From Nitratireductor sp. GISD-1A_MAKvit (GTDB lineage: Bacteria; Pseudomonadota; Alphaproteobacteria; Rhizobiales; Rhizobiaceae), in assembly GCF_040819555.1 (NCBI RefSeq), contig NZ_CP161920.1:2045001-2109000 (forward strand): 64,000 bases of DNA, in the 5' to 3' direction. The notes under the pieces are model-generated. The model had not been told where the DNA came from. It was given only the letters and a program-made list of their open reading frames with translations, and did no database searches. Below, piece after piece: positions 35,317-43,975 of the stretch; the stretch's first letter is position 1; each line of letters opens with the position of its first letter. Made by a program: the position numbers and the translations under genes.

Positions 35317-37293
35317 TCACCCAAGCATCGTCTGCATGACATCCGCCGAAGCGGGTTCAGGCGTTGGTGTGTCGAGCGTGTTCAGGTCATGTCCTCCTTC
35401 GCGTGGTGCGATCATGTCTTCGCTCAGAAATGCCACCGCTTCATTCACCAGCGCATCCGCACTCTGCGTATAGAGATCGCTTTCGCTGGCAATGAGCTCG
35501 GCCTGGATCAGCAGTTCGTCCGAATAGGTCGAACCGCCTGCATAGACTGTCGTATTGACACCGCCATCGATGATCGCGGCATAGTTGATGAGCGCGTTGG
35601 CGCCCGTCGAGAGGCTCCAGCTCGCATCCGCATGAGCTTCTGACTGGTCTCTGGCGAGCGCCACCTGGTCGGCATCCCCAAGCACATTGATCTGGCTGAG
35701 ATACTGAAGATCGACCAGATCGCCGGAGATATAGAGCACTTTCAGATGTGTAAGCCCGGCAAAATCAGGTCCTGTCAGTACGTCCCGAGGTGCGGCTCCA
35801 GTCCCCTCGGAGAGGTCATTGACTGCTCCCAGAAAGGCCGACGGAAGTGCCTCGAAGGAAATGGTTCCGTATTGGGTTATCGACGCTTCGTTCCAAAGCA
35901 GGTTGCCGTTGGTTGAAATCGAAGCGTCGCCGTGGGTTTCAAAGCCAGCAACAGAACCCACCAGATCATCATCCAGAAGAACGTTCGTCTGGCTGATGAT
36001 GTTGGCGTTGTAAACGTTTCCGCCAACGATGATGAGGTCGTAGTAATATCCAAGCGTTGCCAGCGACGTGGCGTTCATCACACTGTTGTCGCCAAGAATG
36101 ATCTCCGTGCCGCCGCCGGCGGCCGACATGATCGTGATGTCTTGATCTTCAACGAAGCTGACCTGCTTGATCCAGTTGATCAGCATGAAGTCGCCGTCGA
36201 TCCGGGAAACCTGCCAGTAGGAGGGGAAGGTGGGGGCATCGGGTTCGGTTTGCGCGCCCGTGGGCGCCGGATTTTCGACGGTGCGGAAACTGGCGACGTT
36301 GAAGGCCTGGGTTGGTGTTTGGTCCAGCGTGTCCCATCCAGACAGGCTTTGACTGGTATGGTCGTTGTCGCTCCACACATTCGACTGGCTGACAAGATTG
36401 AAACTTGCATAATCGCCTGCCACTGCAAGAACCGGCGCGGCATACCAGTCGTTGATGAGAACGGCTTCATTGACGAGCAGATTGGCGCCGAGTCCGATCG
36501 TCATCGTTGCGGTGTCCGAAAAGTCGGTCACGGTCTGGTCTTGATCATCAGGCTCTGTTGATTCGTGTCGTTCGGGAAGATGATCTTCCAGCGCTGGCAG
36601 CGCATCGGATTGCGTGCCGTTGACAAACCCTCCCTCGATCGTCTCGCTGCGCATGAAGAACACGGCATCACTGCCTGCGATGCTGTCGAGAAACGCATCG
36701 GCGATATGGGGCGCCTGACTGATGAAGTCGCCGATTTCGGCAACGGAACCCGGTTCGTTCAGATTTGCGAATGGCTGGAGCGGGGAGGCCTGCTCAAGAA
36801 GCGAGACGAGTGCTGGGCCCATATCGGCCATGGGGCGCAGCAACAGCCCGTGGTCACCGATGCTGAGATAGTCGTTGTCCATCAGCCGTGCCTGTTGCTT
36901 CAGGTAGAGAGCAAGAGATCCGATTGGCTCGTATTCGGAGATGGCCTCGTACGGGTTGTGTGTCGCGCGAGCCTCCTCAATCGAAGGGACGGGCCGGCCG
37001 GGGCTGAAACCTTCAAGATTGAGTGGAATGGGATCATGCCATACGGGGAACGTCACCTTTTCATGGAAGCGCTCGACTGGAGGCGGAGTGTATTCGACGG
37101 AAGGATTTAACCCCTTGAATGAGTAGGGACTATGCACACTGATCGCAATGGTGAGGAGATCGCTCTGTTCCAGGATTTGGGCTTTAAGCGCCTGAAACTC
37201 CTCAAATTCCAGCCTCAGCCTCGCATCTTCGACCGCCTGAGAGAAAAGCCCGATGAAATGAGCGATCGCTTCGGTCGTTTGATCCATGTGCAT
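35317..37293 (-). CDS. 658-aa repeat protein next to the exporter, candidate type I secretion substrate
   Basis: There is no signal peptide, which fits type I export. The N-terminal 260 residues are acidic and unrecognised. The rest contains at least three modules of about 90 residues with the motif SQxNVxxDxD (SQSNVWSDNDHTSQS, SQTNVLLDDDLVGSV, SQINVLGDADQVALA), each followed or preceded by a segment like LGANLLVNEAVLI or TGANALINYAAII. No RTX nonapeptides are seen. The C-terminus is acidic. The spacing of 6 bases to the exporter gene suggests co-export. The function is unknown; repeat proteins of this kind in rhizobia are annotated only as type I secretion proteins. Confidence 0.8.
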   Translation of the reverse strand: MHMDQTTEAIAHFIGLFSQAVEDARLRLEFEEFQALKAQILEQSDLLTIAISVHSPYSFKGLNPSVEYTPPPVERFHEKVTFPVWHDPIPLNLEGFSPGRPVPSIEEARATHNPYEAISEYEPIGSLALYLKQQARLMDNDYLSIGDHGLLLRPMADMGPALVSLLEQASPLQPFANLNEPGSVAEIGDFISQAPHIADAFLDSIAGSDAVFFMRSETIEGGFVNGTQSDALPALEDHLPERHESTEPDDQDQTVTDFSDTATMTIGLGANLLVNEAVLINDWYAAPVLAVAGDYASFNLVSQSNVWSDNDHTSQSLSGWDTLDQTPTQAFNVASFRTVENPAPTGAQTEPDAPTFPSYWQVSRIDGDFMLINWIKQVSFVEDQDITIMSAAGGGTEIILGDNSVMNATSLATLGYYYDLIIVGGNVYNANIISQTNVLLDDDLVGSVAGFETHGDASISTNGNLLWNEASITQYGTISFEALPSAFLGAVNDLSEGTGAAPRDVLTGPDFAGLTHLKVLYISGDLVDLQYLSQINVLGDADQVALARDQSEAHADASWSLSTGANALINYAAIIDGGVNTTVYAGGSTYSDELLIQAELIASESDLYTQSADALVNEAVAFLSEDMIAPREGGHDLNTLDTPTPEPASADVMQTMLG

Positions 37294-37403
37294 CGGGTCT
37301 CACCTTCATTGGGTATGCAGTGATCGATGGTGTTTCTGGCGCATTTCAAGTCTGCCGAAGACAGTGTGGAGGTTTGCGGTTTCGAGACGAAAGGTGATCG
37401 CGC

Positions 37404-37448
37404 AAACCTCCGATTCCGGCGCCCAGGGGGAGAGGGCGCCGGAGGTTT
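37404..37448 (-). promoter_or_regulatory. Large inverted repeat between the two candidate substrate genes
   Basis: Inner arms CCGGCGCCC (37416-37424) and GGGCGCCGG (37434-37442) form 9 bp, and outer AAACCT/AGGTTT add 6 bp with a bulge. It starts 6 bases past the stop of the glycine-rich gene. With no U-run it may be a leaky terminator or RNA stabiliser that lowers expression of the downstream exporter genes. Confidence 0.5.
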
Positions 37449-37453
37449 CGCAC

Positions 37454-39268
37454 TCACGCGTCGTCTTCGCCAACCAGCGTGCTGTTGAGATTCCCACCGA
37501 CCACGGTGGTATCGATGGTGTTGCCTAGAACATTGGCACCCATGACGATCTGCTGGTTGAAGGCACTGGTGTCGACGAGGGCGTCTGCGCTTGCATCGGA
37601 TATGCCGTTTACATATCCGTCATCGCCATTGTTGGAGCCCCACATTCCGCCTGCGCCACCTGCGCCGCCTGCACCTGTGGTGGCAATGCCGCCCATTCCG
37701 CCAGCACCGCCATTGCCGCCTGAAACCGGTCCGGCCCATGCATCACCAGCGTTTCCGCCTTCTGCATTGGCGCGACCGCCTGTGGCACTGCCGCCGGCAC
37801 CGCCATTGCCGCCTATGGCTGCGCCGATGCCCAGCCCGGTGCCTTCACCAAAGCCGAGACCGAAGCCGGCGCCGCCGTCTGCCGCACCGCCGAGGCCGCC
37901 ATTGCCGCCCTGGCCGCCAGCGCCACCCGTGCCGCCTGCACCGCCGGTGCCGGTGCCGCCATTGCCGCCTGAGCCTTCGCCACCGGCTGCACCCGTTCCG
38001 GTGCCGCCTGCGCCACCGGCTCCGGCAGCTCCGCCTTCGCCACCGGCTGCTGCCGCCGCGTCCGCTGCGGCTGCTGCATCTGCGGCACCGCCAAGGGCGA
38101 GTCCGCCTGAAGCTGCTGCGGCATCTGCTGCAGCGTCGGCTGCTGCTGCTGCGTTGCCACCGGCTCCGGCATTGCCGCCGATTCCACCAGCGCCTCCGGC
38201 GCCCTGACCGCCAGCGCCTCCGGTACCCGTGCCGCCTGCGCCGCCAGAGCCCGCACCGCCGGCACCGCCAGCGCCACCTGCACCACCGGCGCCGCCTGCG
38301 CCACCGGCTCCGGCCGTTCCGCCATCACCGCCAACGCCGACGCCTACGCCGAGACCACCAAGACCAAAGCCAGTGCCCGTGGCTGTGCCGCCGGCTCCGC
38401 CTGCCGCAGCGGTCGCATCACCGCCAAATGCCTTGGTTTCGTCGGTTCTGCCGCCATCGGCACGACCGCCATCGGCCCAGCCGCGATCGCCTGCGCCACC
38501 ATCGGCATTGGCCTCACCGCCACCGCGGCCACCTTCGCCGCCGGCAACGATGCCATCCCCGGCGCTTGCATCGCCGGCACGTGCATTGCCGTTCTGGTTG
38601 AAGGCGGCATCGTTTGTGACGCGCGGATTTTCAAGCGTGTCATTGTCGACGAGATCGTTGACCTGGCCCAGCACGAAGGCGTTGTCATTGCCACCACCGT
38701 TGAGCGAACCGTTGAGAATGTCCTCAAAGGACATGTCGTCGCCCGGGTCGTAGGAAATCTCGCCATCACGGTTGATGAAGAGCTCATCGACCGAGCCGCT
38801 GCCATAAATGTCAACATCGGCGAAATCGTCATCGCTTGGGACGAAGCCATCGAGCCCGACATTCACGGAGGTTTCAACGACCGTATTGACGTCGGTCGTT
38901 ACGTCCGTGGTGTTCGTGGCGGTGTTTTCCGCATTGTTGTTTGACGTGTTGCGCGCAGTGTTGTTCGCGGCATTGTCGGCTGCATTGTTTGCCGCATTGT
39001 CCGCTTGGTTGTTCGCACCGTTCCGAGCCTGATTTGTGGCTGTGTTGTCACCGGCATTGGTGCTGGTGTTGTTGGCGTCGTTGTCGGACGTGTTGTTGGC
39101 ATCATTGTCAGCATTGTTGTCAGCGGTGTTCTCCGCTGTCTGGGTTTGCTGCTGTTTTTGCCATTCCTCCTGGTGCTGGTGTTGATGCTGGTCCTGATCC
39201 TGGTCTTGCCAGTGCTTGTGTCCTCCCCAGCCCGGGAAGAAGAAGTTGATTCCGTTTTGCCTGGGCAT
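37454..39268 (-). CDS. Asn/Asp-rich plus Gly/Ala-rich (PGRS-like) protein, candidate type I secretion substrate
   Basis: The 604-aa protein has three parts. Residues 15-35 are Gln/His/Asp-rich. Residues 40-115 are repeats of the type NTADNNADNDANNTSDNDAN. Residues 235-560 are Gly/Ala-rich (GGAGGAGGAGGAG, GGTGTGGAGGQGAGG), similar in composition to mycobacterial PE_PGRS proteins. A unique stretch lies between (SVNVGLDGFVPSDDDFADVD). The C-terminus, QQIVMGANVLGNTIDTTVVG, resembles the GANxLxN modules of the 658-aa neighbour. There is no signal peptide. Composition and position suggest a secreted, repetitive matrix or surface protein exported by the adjacent type I system; this is inference. Mirror-image ORFs on the plus strand are shadows. 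Confidence 0.78.
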   Translation of the reverse strand: MPRQNGINFFFPGWGGHKHWQDQDQDQHQHQHQEEWQKQQQTQTAENTADNNADNDANNTSDNDANNTSTNAGDNTATNQARNGANNQADNAANNAADNAANNTARNTSNNNAENTATNTTDVTTDVNTVVETSVNVGLDGFVPSDDDFADVDIYGSGSVDELFINRDGEISYDPGDDMSFEDILNGSLNGGGNDNAFVLGQVNDLVDNDTLENPRVTNDAAFNQNGNARAGDASAGDGIVAGGEGGRGGGEANADGGAGDRGWADGGRADGGRTDETKAFGGDATAAAGGAGGTATGTGFGLGGLGVGVGVGGDGGTAGAGGAGGAGGAGGAGGAGGAGSGGAGGTGTGGAGGQGAGGAGGIGGNAGAGGNAAAAADAAADAAAASGGLALGGAADAAAAADAAAAAGGEGGAAGAGGAGGTGTGAAGGEGSGGNGGTGTGGAGGTGGAGGQGGNGGLGGAADGGAGFGLGFGEGTGLGIGAAIGGNGGAGGSATGGRANAEGGNAGDAWAGPVSGGNGGAGGMGGIATTGAGGAGGAGGMWGSNNGDDGYVNGISDASADALVDTSAFNQQIVMGANVLGNTIDTTVVGGNLNSTLVGEDDA

Positions 39269-39312
39269 GATCGTGTCCTCATCCTCAAAATGAGAACCGT
39301 GTGGACACGATC
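39269..39312 (-). promoter_or_regulatory. 10-bp inverted repeat abutting the start codon of the glycine-rich gene
   Basis: GATCGTGTCC (39269-39278) and GGACACGATC (39303-39312) are perfectly complementary, with a 24-nt loop, and the stem ends directly at the ATG. The GAGGAC Shine-Dalgarno-like stretch is partly inside the arm. It could be a translation-controlling hairpin or an operator dyad. Confidence 0.5.
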
Positions 39313-39746
39313 ACTGTTCATCTCTCAGGTGATATTGTGCCTACACGGTCCTGCTTTGATGCGACCCGCAGGTCGCTTTTGAAGTGCAGAGCAACCTTTC
39401 AAGCATGGATGCTGAAGCACTCCTCCCTTGTTCGGACGCCCCTCGGGGTTCTGGGCCGCGAATCCCCACCGCCCCGCGTTCGCACGCCCCTGGACAGTTT
39501 TCGCGACGAGAATTCGAAAGCGATCCGACAGAAGGGATTGTCGCGGTCGAGAGGCGAACAAAAAACCTGCAAATTCGGCGGAGCAGGGCCGGTTGCGACG
39601 TGCCCATAGGTTCAGCCCCCAGACCAAAAGGATTAGAGTGAGGTCAGCTATCTTTATGGTCTGGCGACGAGTTCACCGGGAAAGAAACGCGAATTGAGTG
39701 CACTCTTCAGAGCTTTGAGAAACGACGGGCCTGCGTACCGCTCGGC
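39313..39746. other. Non-coding stretch upstream of the glycine-rich gene
   Basis: No credible gene is seen. It should hold the promoter of the minus-strand secretion locus and the end of the small membrane protein gene at 39747. Short frames present here have no recognisable features. Confidence 0.4.
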
Positions 39747-40232
39747 CTAAATGCGGAACGTCCAGTAGAGGCATGCGAGCGCTGCAGCCGTAAAGCCGAT
39801 GAATGAGACTGTTCGGGTGAGGGCGTTGCGACGCAGCTTGTTGATCGACAGGTGGGCCGCAATGATCGCGGCGCCAAAGGCGAACCGCCAGTCCAGAAGC
39901 ACCCCGAGGGCATTTGCATTCCCAAAACCGAACCGCGCGATCTGAATGCCCGCGATCGTCGCGAGAAGCGTAAGAGCCGTGGTGTGAATCGGTGTGGTCC
40001 CATTCGCATGAGCGAATGCGGCGGCCCCTATGGGAGCTGTCACAACCAGTGTGGCGGCAAAGGCATAAAGGGCTGCCAGCGGAATGAATGTTGTCGCGTT
40101 TGCCAGCCCGTCGAGACGTTGAAGGCCCAGTCGACCAAAACCGTAGCCCTTGATCTCGAGCGCCAGGCTCAGGGCAGCCAGCAGACCTGTCAGAACGCCG
40201 ATGAGCAGAAAGGTGGCGAGGGTTCGGTTCAT
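39747..40232 (-). CDS. Small multi-spanning membrane protein
   Basis: The 161-aa product has about five hydrophobic segments (residues 5-25, 48-72, 85-103, 110-125 and 140-158). It has no cysteines or motifs that point to a function, and I do not recognise the family. It is a separate transcription unit between the secretion locus and the integrated element. Confidence 0.65.
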   Translation of the reverse strand: MNRTLATFLLIGVLTGLLAALSLALEIKGYGFGRLGLQRLDGLANATTFIPLAALYAFAATLVVTAPIGAAAFAHANGTTPIHTTALTLLATIAGIQIARFGFGNANALGVLLDWRFAFGAAIIAAHLSINKLRRNALTRTVSFIGFTAAALACLYWTFRI

Positions 40233-40378
40233 GCTGACTCACTCCGGTTGTGGTTCGCTCTACCGTCGCTTAGGACGAACCGGGCGAGATGGAAAGATTG
40301 GATTTACGAAATCGAAGCGCGGAAATTGCGCCGAGGCTGGGCGGCGACCAGACCAATGCAGCCGTAATCTCAGGAGGG

Positions 40379-40582
40379 CTAGGAGTTGGCGACCTTTTTC
40401 CGCTCTTCCCGGGCGAGGCGACGCTTTTCCACCTCGTTGAGAACGTAGCAGGCATCTTCGGCTTCGGCCTTGCTCAGACCTGCCACAACGGTCATGCCGA
40501 TCGTCGCTGGTTCGTCCAGGAGATTGTCCCAGACGGTCCACAGTTCCGTGGGTTCCAGGATTATTTCGTAGCGGGTTCCCAT
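40379..40582 (-). CDS. Small conserved-type hypothetical protein
   Basis: The 67-aa product reads MGTRYEIILEPTELWTVWDN, then a middle with LSKAEAEDACYVLNEVEKRR and a basic tail. It has the look of a cytosolic protein with a two-strand, two-helix fold. No function is known to me. It is the last host gene before the attL site, 204 bases away. Confidence 0.5.
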   Translation of the reverse strand: MGTRYEIILEPTELWTVWDNLLDEPATIGMTVVAGLSKAEAEDACYVLNEVEKRRLAREERKKVANS

Positions 40583-40785
40583 GACCCGTCTCCTTCACCG
40601 GTTGATCTCCTCTACTGCGTCTTGGGAGAGATCATTGATTCTGATGAAAGAGCCGTTGTCGAAAACAATAGGATAATAGTAAAATTTGAATGTTTCGACG
40701 GCATGCGCTCGGGTCCCGCCAAGGGTCTGAAAAAATCCCGGGCTTTGTCTAAATCCGGAGATGTCGGAATTTCATTTGGCAGGCA

Positions 40786-40833
40786 ATGGTGGGCGCGGCA
40801 GGGATTGAACCTGCGACCCCACCCGTGTGAAGG
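40786..40833 (+). repeat. attL: duplicated tRNA-Val 3' end
   Basis: The 48 bases are identical to 55162-55209 and cover the T arm, acceptor stem, CCA and part of the anticodon arm. After 40833 the match stops, so this copy is not a functional tRNA gene. It marks the left junction of the element. Confidence 0.92.
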
Positions 40834-40944
40834 ACGGAACTCGGCGAATCATAGAAAATCACCGCGTATCATTTTCAAAAATAAATATCTGAAATCATTG
40901 ACAATTTCGGATCAATTTGGCTCAAGCTGTTTTGAAGGGAAGCG

Positions 40945-40970
40945 CAAACGGTGCTTCCCCGGTGCTTCCC
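40945..40970 (+). repeat. Left integrase arm-type site candidate
   Basis: A 26-bp sequence made of two tandem GGTGCTTCCC units, identical to 55071-55096 near the other end and in the same orientation. It lies 112 bp inside attL and 11 bp before the integrase ATG. Such paired repeats next to core sites are typical of integrase arm binding. Confidence 0.6.
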
Positions 40971-40981
40971 CAGAGGGCCAT

Positions 40982-42244
40982 ATGACTGCATCCGAAAAGG
41001 TAAAATTGACCGACGCACTTGTCAGCCGAGCTGCCGCGCCAGCGGACCGAGCAGAGTTCATGATTTGGGATTCAGAGGTCGCGGGCTTTGGTCTGCGCGT
41101 TCGCGGTGACAGCAAATCCTTCATCATCGTCTATCGACCCGTAGGGGCTGGTCGATCCGCAAACATGAAGCGATTGAAGATCGGTACACCTGGAACGCTC
41201 GGGGGCGTCAAAGAGGCACGGCGTATCGCGCTCTCCTATCGAGGTAAGATCGCTGATGGCGAAGATCCCGCCGCGGAGCGAGCAGAGGAAAAACGCCGCG
41301 CTCATTCAACCGTGGCCGAACTGCTGGACCGGTACGAAAAGAGATTGGAACGGCGCGGCTATGTGAACCGCAAAGACGTTATGAGCCTTCTGCGCCGACG
41401 GCTTCGGCCGTTCCTGGCGCGGGACATTGCGGGGGTGAAGGGGTGGGAGCTCGCGGAACTGATTGAACGCCTCGACACAGCAAGCAAAGGGCGCGGCGGT
41501 TCGGATGTTCGCTCCCGCTGCAATCCTTTCCTGAATTGGTGCGTCTTTGACGCCCGAGTTCTCGACGTAAACCCGCTGGCCGGCTATCGGCGCGGGCGCG
41601 ATACGCGACAGGAACGGGTATCGAGAGCTGAAAGCGGGAGAGCGCTTGCCGACGCAGAGATTGTCGCCGTTTGGAACACTTCCGCTCTGGACCGCACTTT
41701 CTATCGACTTGTCCGGTTCCTCCTTTTGACGGGATGCAGAAGGAGTGAAGGCGCGAAGCTGATTTGGGACATGGTCGATGTCGGGAGGCGTCGTATCGAC
41801 TTGCCGGCAACCTTCACCAAGCAGGCGCGAGGCCACACCATCTACATGGGTGACGAGCTTTTGAAGCTTCTCGACGAATGCAAGGCTAGGTCAGGAACTT
41901 CGGATTTTGTTTTCGCCTCGCCCAGAACCGGTGGCCCTATCTCAGGGTGGAGCAAGCTCATGAAACCCAATTCCGGCAAGCAGCGCGGCCGCAGGCCGGG
42001 ATTCACAGACGTAAGCGGAGTGGACTTCACGCTGCACGATTTGCGGCGCACCTTTCGAACAGGGCTGTCAAAGCTTGGAATAGAAACCGACATTGCGGAG
42101 TTAGCGTTGCGGCACGCTCGATCGGACCTTGAAGCACGTTACAATCGCGATGATTGCGAAGCCGCGCTGCGTGAGGCTTTTGACAAATGGGAGCAGCACC
42201 TTGTCGGCCTAACCAGAACAGTTGGAGGTGATGTCTTTTCGTGA
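40982..42244 (+). CDS. Tyrosine-type site-specific integrase (P4/DUF4102 type)
   Basis: From the ATG at 40982 the protein is 420 aa. The N-terminal DUF4102 domain begins KLTDALVSRAAAPADRAEFM and contains the strand DSEVAGFGLRV. A core-binding domain follows. The catalytic domain has the first Arg in LLTGCRRSEGAKL, HDLRRTFRTGLSKLG (His and second Arg), LALRHARSD (His) and the Tyr in EARYNR. It would integrate the element at the tRNA-Val 3' end. The open frame extends upstream to 40289 through attL, but that part is chance and the family start is at 40982. Confidence 0.93.
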   Translation: MTASEKVKLTDALVSRAAAPADRAEFMIWDSEVAGFGLRVRGDSKSFIIVYRPVGAGRSANMKRLKIGTPGTLGGVKEARRIALSYRGKIADGEDPAAERAEEKRRAHSTVAELLDRYEKRLERRGYVNRKDVMSLLRRRLRPFLARDIAGVKGWELAELIERLDTASKGRGGSDVRSRCNPFLNWCVFDARVLDVNPLAGYRRGRDTRQERVSRAESGRALADAEIVAVWNTSALDRTFYRLVRFLLLTGCRRSEGAKLIWDMVDVGRRRIDLPATFTKQARGHTIYMGDELLKLLDECKARSGTSDFVFASPRTGGPISGWSKLMKPNSGKQRGRRPGFTDVSGVDFTLHDLRRTFRTGLSKLGIETDIAELALRHARSDLEARYNRDDCEAALREAFDKWEQHLVGLTRTVGGDVFS

Positions 42245-42484
42245 GCGGCATCAAGTGTTTCCATAGATATTAACGCCGTACATTTGCCGTACAATCATTC
42301 AATTTCAATGGCTTGTAGTAAATATCTATTGCAATGCGCCATTATCTAACGCTATGCTTTGATTCATCAATAAGCCTCGCCCAGCCGCGCAAAAATGGGT
42401 GAATCGGTCGAAACGGATGGGAAGCGGCTACGGGGTCTCACTTAACACTCTCGCTCGAGAAGCGAGGGGGACAGGAGACCTGCA

Positions 42485-42709
42485 ATGCATCCTCTTTCGA
42501 ACCGAGCACAACTTGCACCCGTTGACCTCGAAACGCTCCCGCCGACAACCTTTCTGACATACGATCAGCTTGCGCCGATTATCGGCATTTCAGTCCCAAC
42601 ATTGAAGCGCTGGGCGGCGAACGGACAGGGGCCAAAGCGCACATATCTCGAATCTCGCCCGCGCTATCGCGTCTCGGACATCCTTGCATGGATTGAGGGG
42701 CGGTCATGA
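42485..42709 (+). CDS. AlpA-like HTH regulator (excisionase-type)
   Basis: The 74-aa protein has an HTH_17/AlpA fold: LAPIIGISVPTLKRWAANGQ, then PRYRVSDILAWIEGRS. In P4-like and PICI satellites such proteins activate the integrase, act as excisionase or switch on the early genes. It is followed with a 4-base overlap by a gene of unknown function. Upstream 240 bases are AT-rich with a small dyad (AGATATT and AATATCT) and are likely the control region. Confidence 0.85.
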   Translation: MHPLSNRAQLAPVDLETLPPTTFLTYDQLAPIIGISVPTLKRWAANGQGPKRTYLESRPRYRVSDILAWIEGRS

Positions 42710-43539
42710 CGAATTCGCCTCATCCGCGGTCGTTCCTGGCGTTTGCTTGCTATGTGAAGGAGCAGTTTGATCGCCTCGACGCCCTTTCCATCAGACCCGT
42801 GCCTGTCCCGGAGGCACAGCGCGTCGGGTACTACCCTTGGGTTTCAAACTGTTTTTGGCAGGCGTACCGAAAACAAGTTGCCGAGCGCTTCGCCGCGGCT
42901 CTGCCGACCGACTGGCAGCATACTCCTGCAGCGGGAGCATTGGTGGATCATCAAGCGGCCCTAGAGCTTCGCGCAGCGGGGCTTATGTCTGAGCTCGACG
43001 CAGCCGGAATTGAGGCCGTCGCACCTGCGGATGAATGGAAGCCAGCTCGCGAAACGGTCAGAGCGGTGGCTGTGGGCGTGTTCTTGACAGATGGTCGAGC
43101 CCTTACGACCGAAACAGCGCATTTCTTGAACAGGGGCATACCCCGAATGGATGAGAGGGGCGGCTACACTGGCAGCAATGTTCGAGACGCGATCGACGGT
43201 TACGTCCGAGCCCATATTCGCCTGTTGTCAGGCGTGTTCCCGAAGACGTCGGGACACGTGACGCCCGATACGATCGAGGCGGCGCGGCGCGCCTTGTTCA
43301 GCGTCCCGGCTTATGACGTGCGCCTATATGGCCGGCTTTGGTCGAAGGCGATCGAGAGCGGGTGCTCGAAGCTATCAGTTAAAGACGCGGAACGTTTATT
43401 GAAAAGCGGTGAGCTTCTTCAATGGCGGCTTGGATTCGAAGCCGAAGCCGAGCCGGATCTTCCCGCAAGCGCGGAGTCGAACCTATACGCCCGGGCGGTC
43501 AAACTGCTGAAAGGCCGATTGGAGCGGCTCGCGGCATAG
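42706..43539 (+). CDS. Hypothetical element protein
   Basis: The 277-aa protein is mostly helical and charged. Visible parts are FLAFACYVKEQFDRLDALS, GYTGSNVRDAIDGYVRAHIR and KDAERLLKSGELLQWRL. No known domain is recognised. The overlap with the AlpA gene suggests a shared early operon and a regulatory or replication role, which is only an inference. Confidence 0.6.
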   Translation: MTNSPHPRSFLAFACYVKEQFDRLDALSIRPVPVPEAQRVGYYPWVSNCFWQAYRKQVAERFAAALPTDWQHTPAAGALVDHQAALELRAAGLMSELDAAGIEAVAPADEWKPARETVRAVAVGVFLTDGRALTTETAHFLNRGIPRMDERGGYTGSNVRDAIDGYVRAHIRLLSGVFPKTSGHVTPDTIEAARRALFSVPAYDVRLYGRLWSKAIESGCSKLSVKDAERLLKSGELLQWRLGFEAEAEPDLPASAESNLYARAVKLLKGRLERLAA

Positions 43540-43631
43540 CCCCGCAGTAGCGTTTTCTATCTCCATAGGCAGGGTGTTTTCGCAATGCCGAACAGGTGAC
43601 ACTCTGGCCTTTGATGATGCAGGAGAGGGCC

Positions 43632-43908
43632 GTGGCTAACCAAAAAGCACACCAGAATGGAGGGGAGATGCTCCTAATCGCTGACGCGGCGCGACTAGCT
43701 GGCCGGTCGGAGTCTTGGATTCGGGGGCATCGCAGTTTCGGCCCGCTCGAGCCCGTCTATCTGGGCGGCAAACAGGGCCGTGAGGGTCCGGGATCTTGTC
43801 CGGTTGATCGAGCTCACCCGAGCACGTGACGCGAGATGGCGGACGGCCCGTCTTGAGCGGGAACGGAAACAGCGCCGGCATTTGCGCCTAGTCGTGAGCA
43901 ATCCGTAA
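43632..43908 (+). pseudogene. Small HTH protein, frameshifted by one extra A
   Basis: The GTG at 43632 has AGGAGAG upstream. The first 46 codons encode LLIADAARLAGRSESWIRGH, an HTH_17-type motif, up to PVYLGG. Removing one A from AAA at 43770-43772 continues the frame as NRAVRVRDLVRLIELTRARD to a stop at 43906-43908. The restored protein of about 91 aa would be a second AlpA/excisionase-like regulator. The break may be a sequencing error. Confidence 0.65.
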
Positions 43909-43975
43909 GCAAAAAGAAGCCGGCCGCGTCATAGGGAAGCAGCGACCGGCGACTAGCCAAAATGGGACAGTAGAT

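Noticed and set aside
37591..38601. 336-aa Arg/His-rich plus-strand ORF and a Pro-rich one at 37479-38207
   Set aside because: They are mirror images of the Gly/Ala codons of the minus-strand gene.
40289..40981. N-terminal extension of the integrase frame
   Set aside because: It crosses attL and the minus-strand 67-aa gene. Family comparison places the start at 40982.
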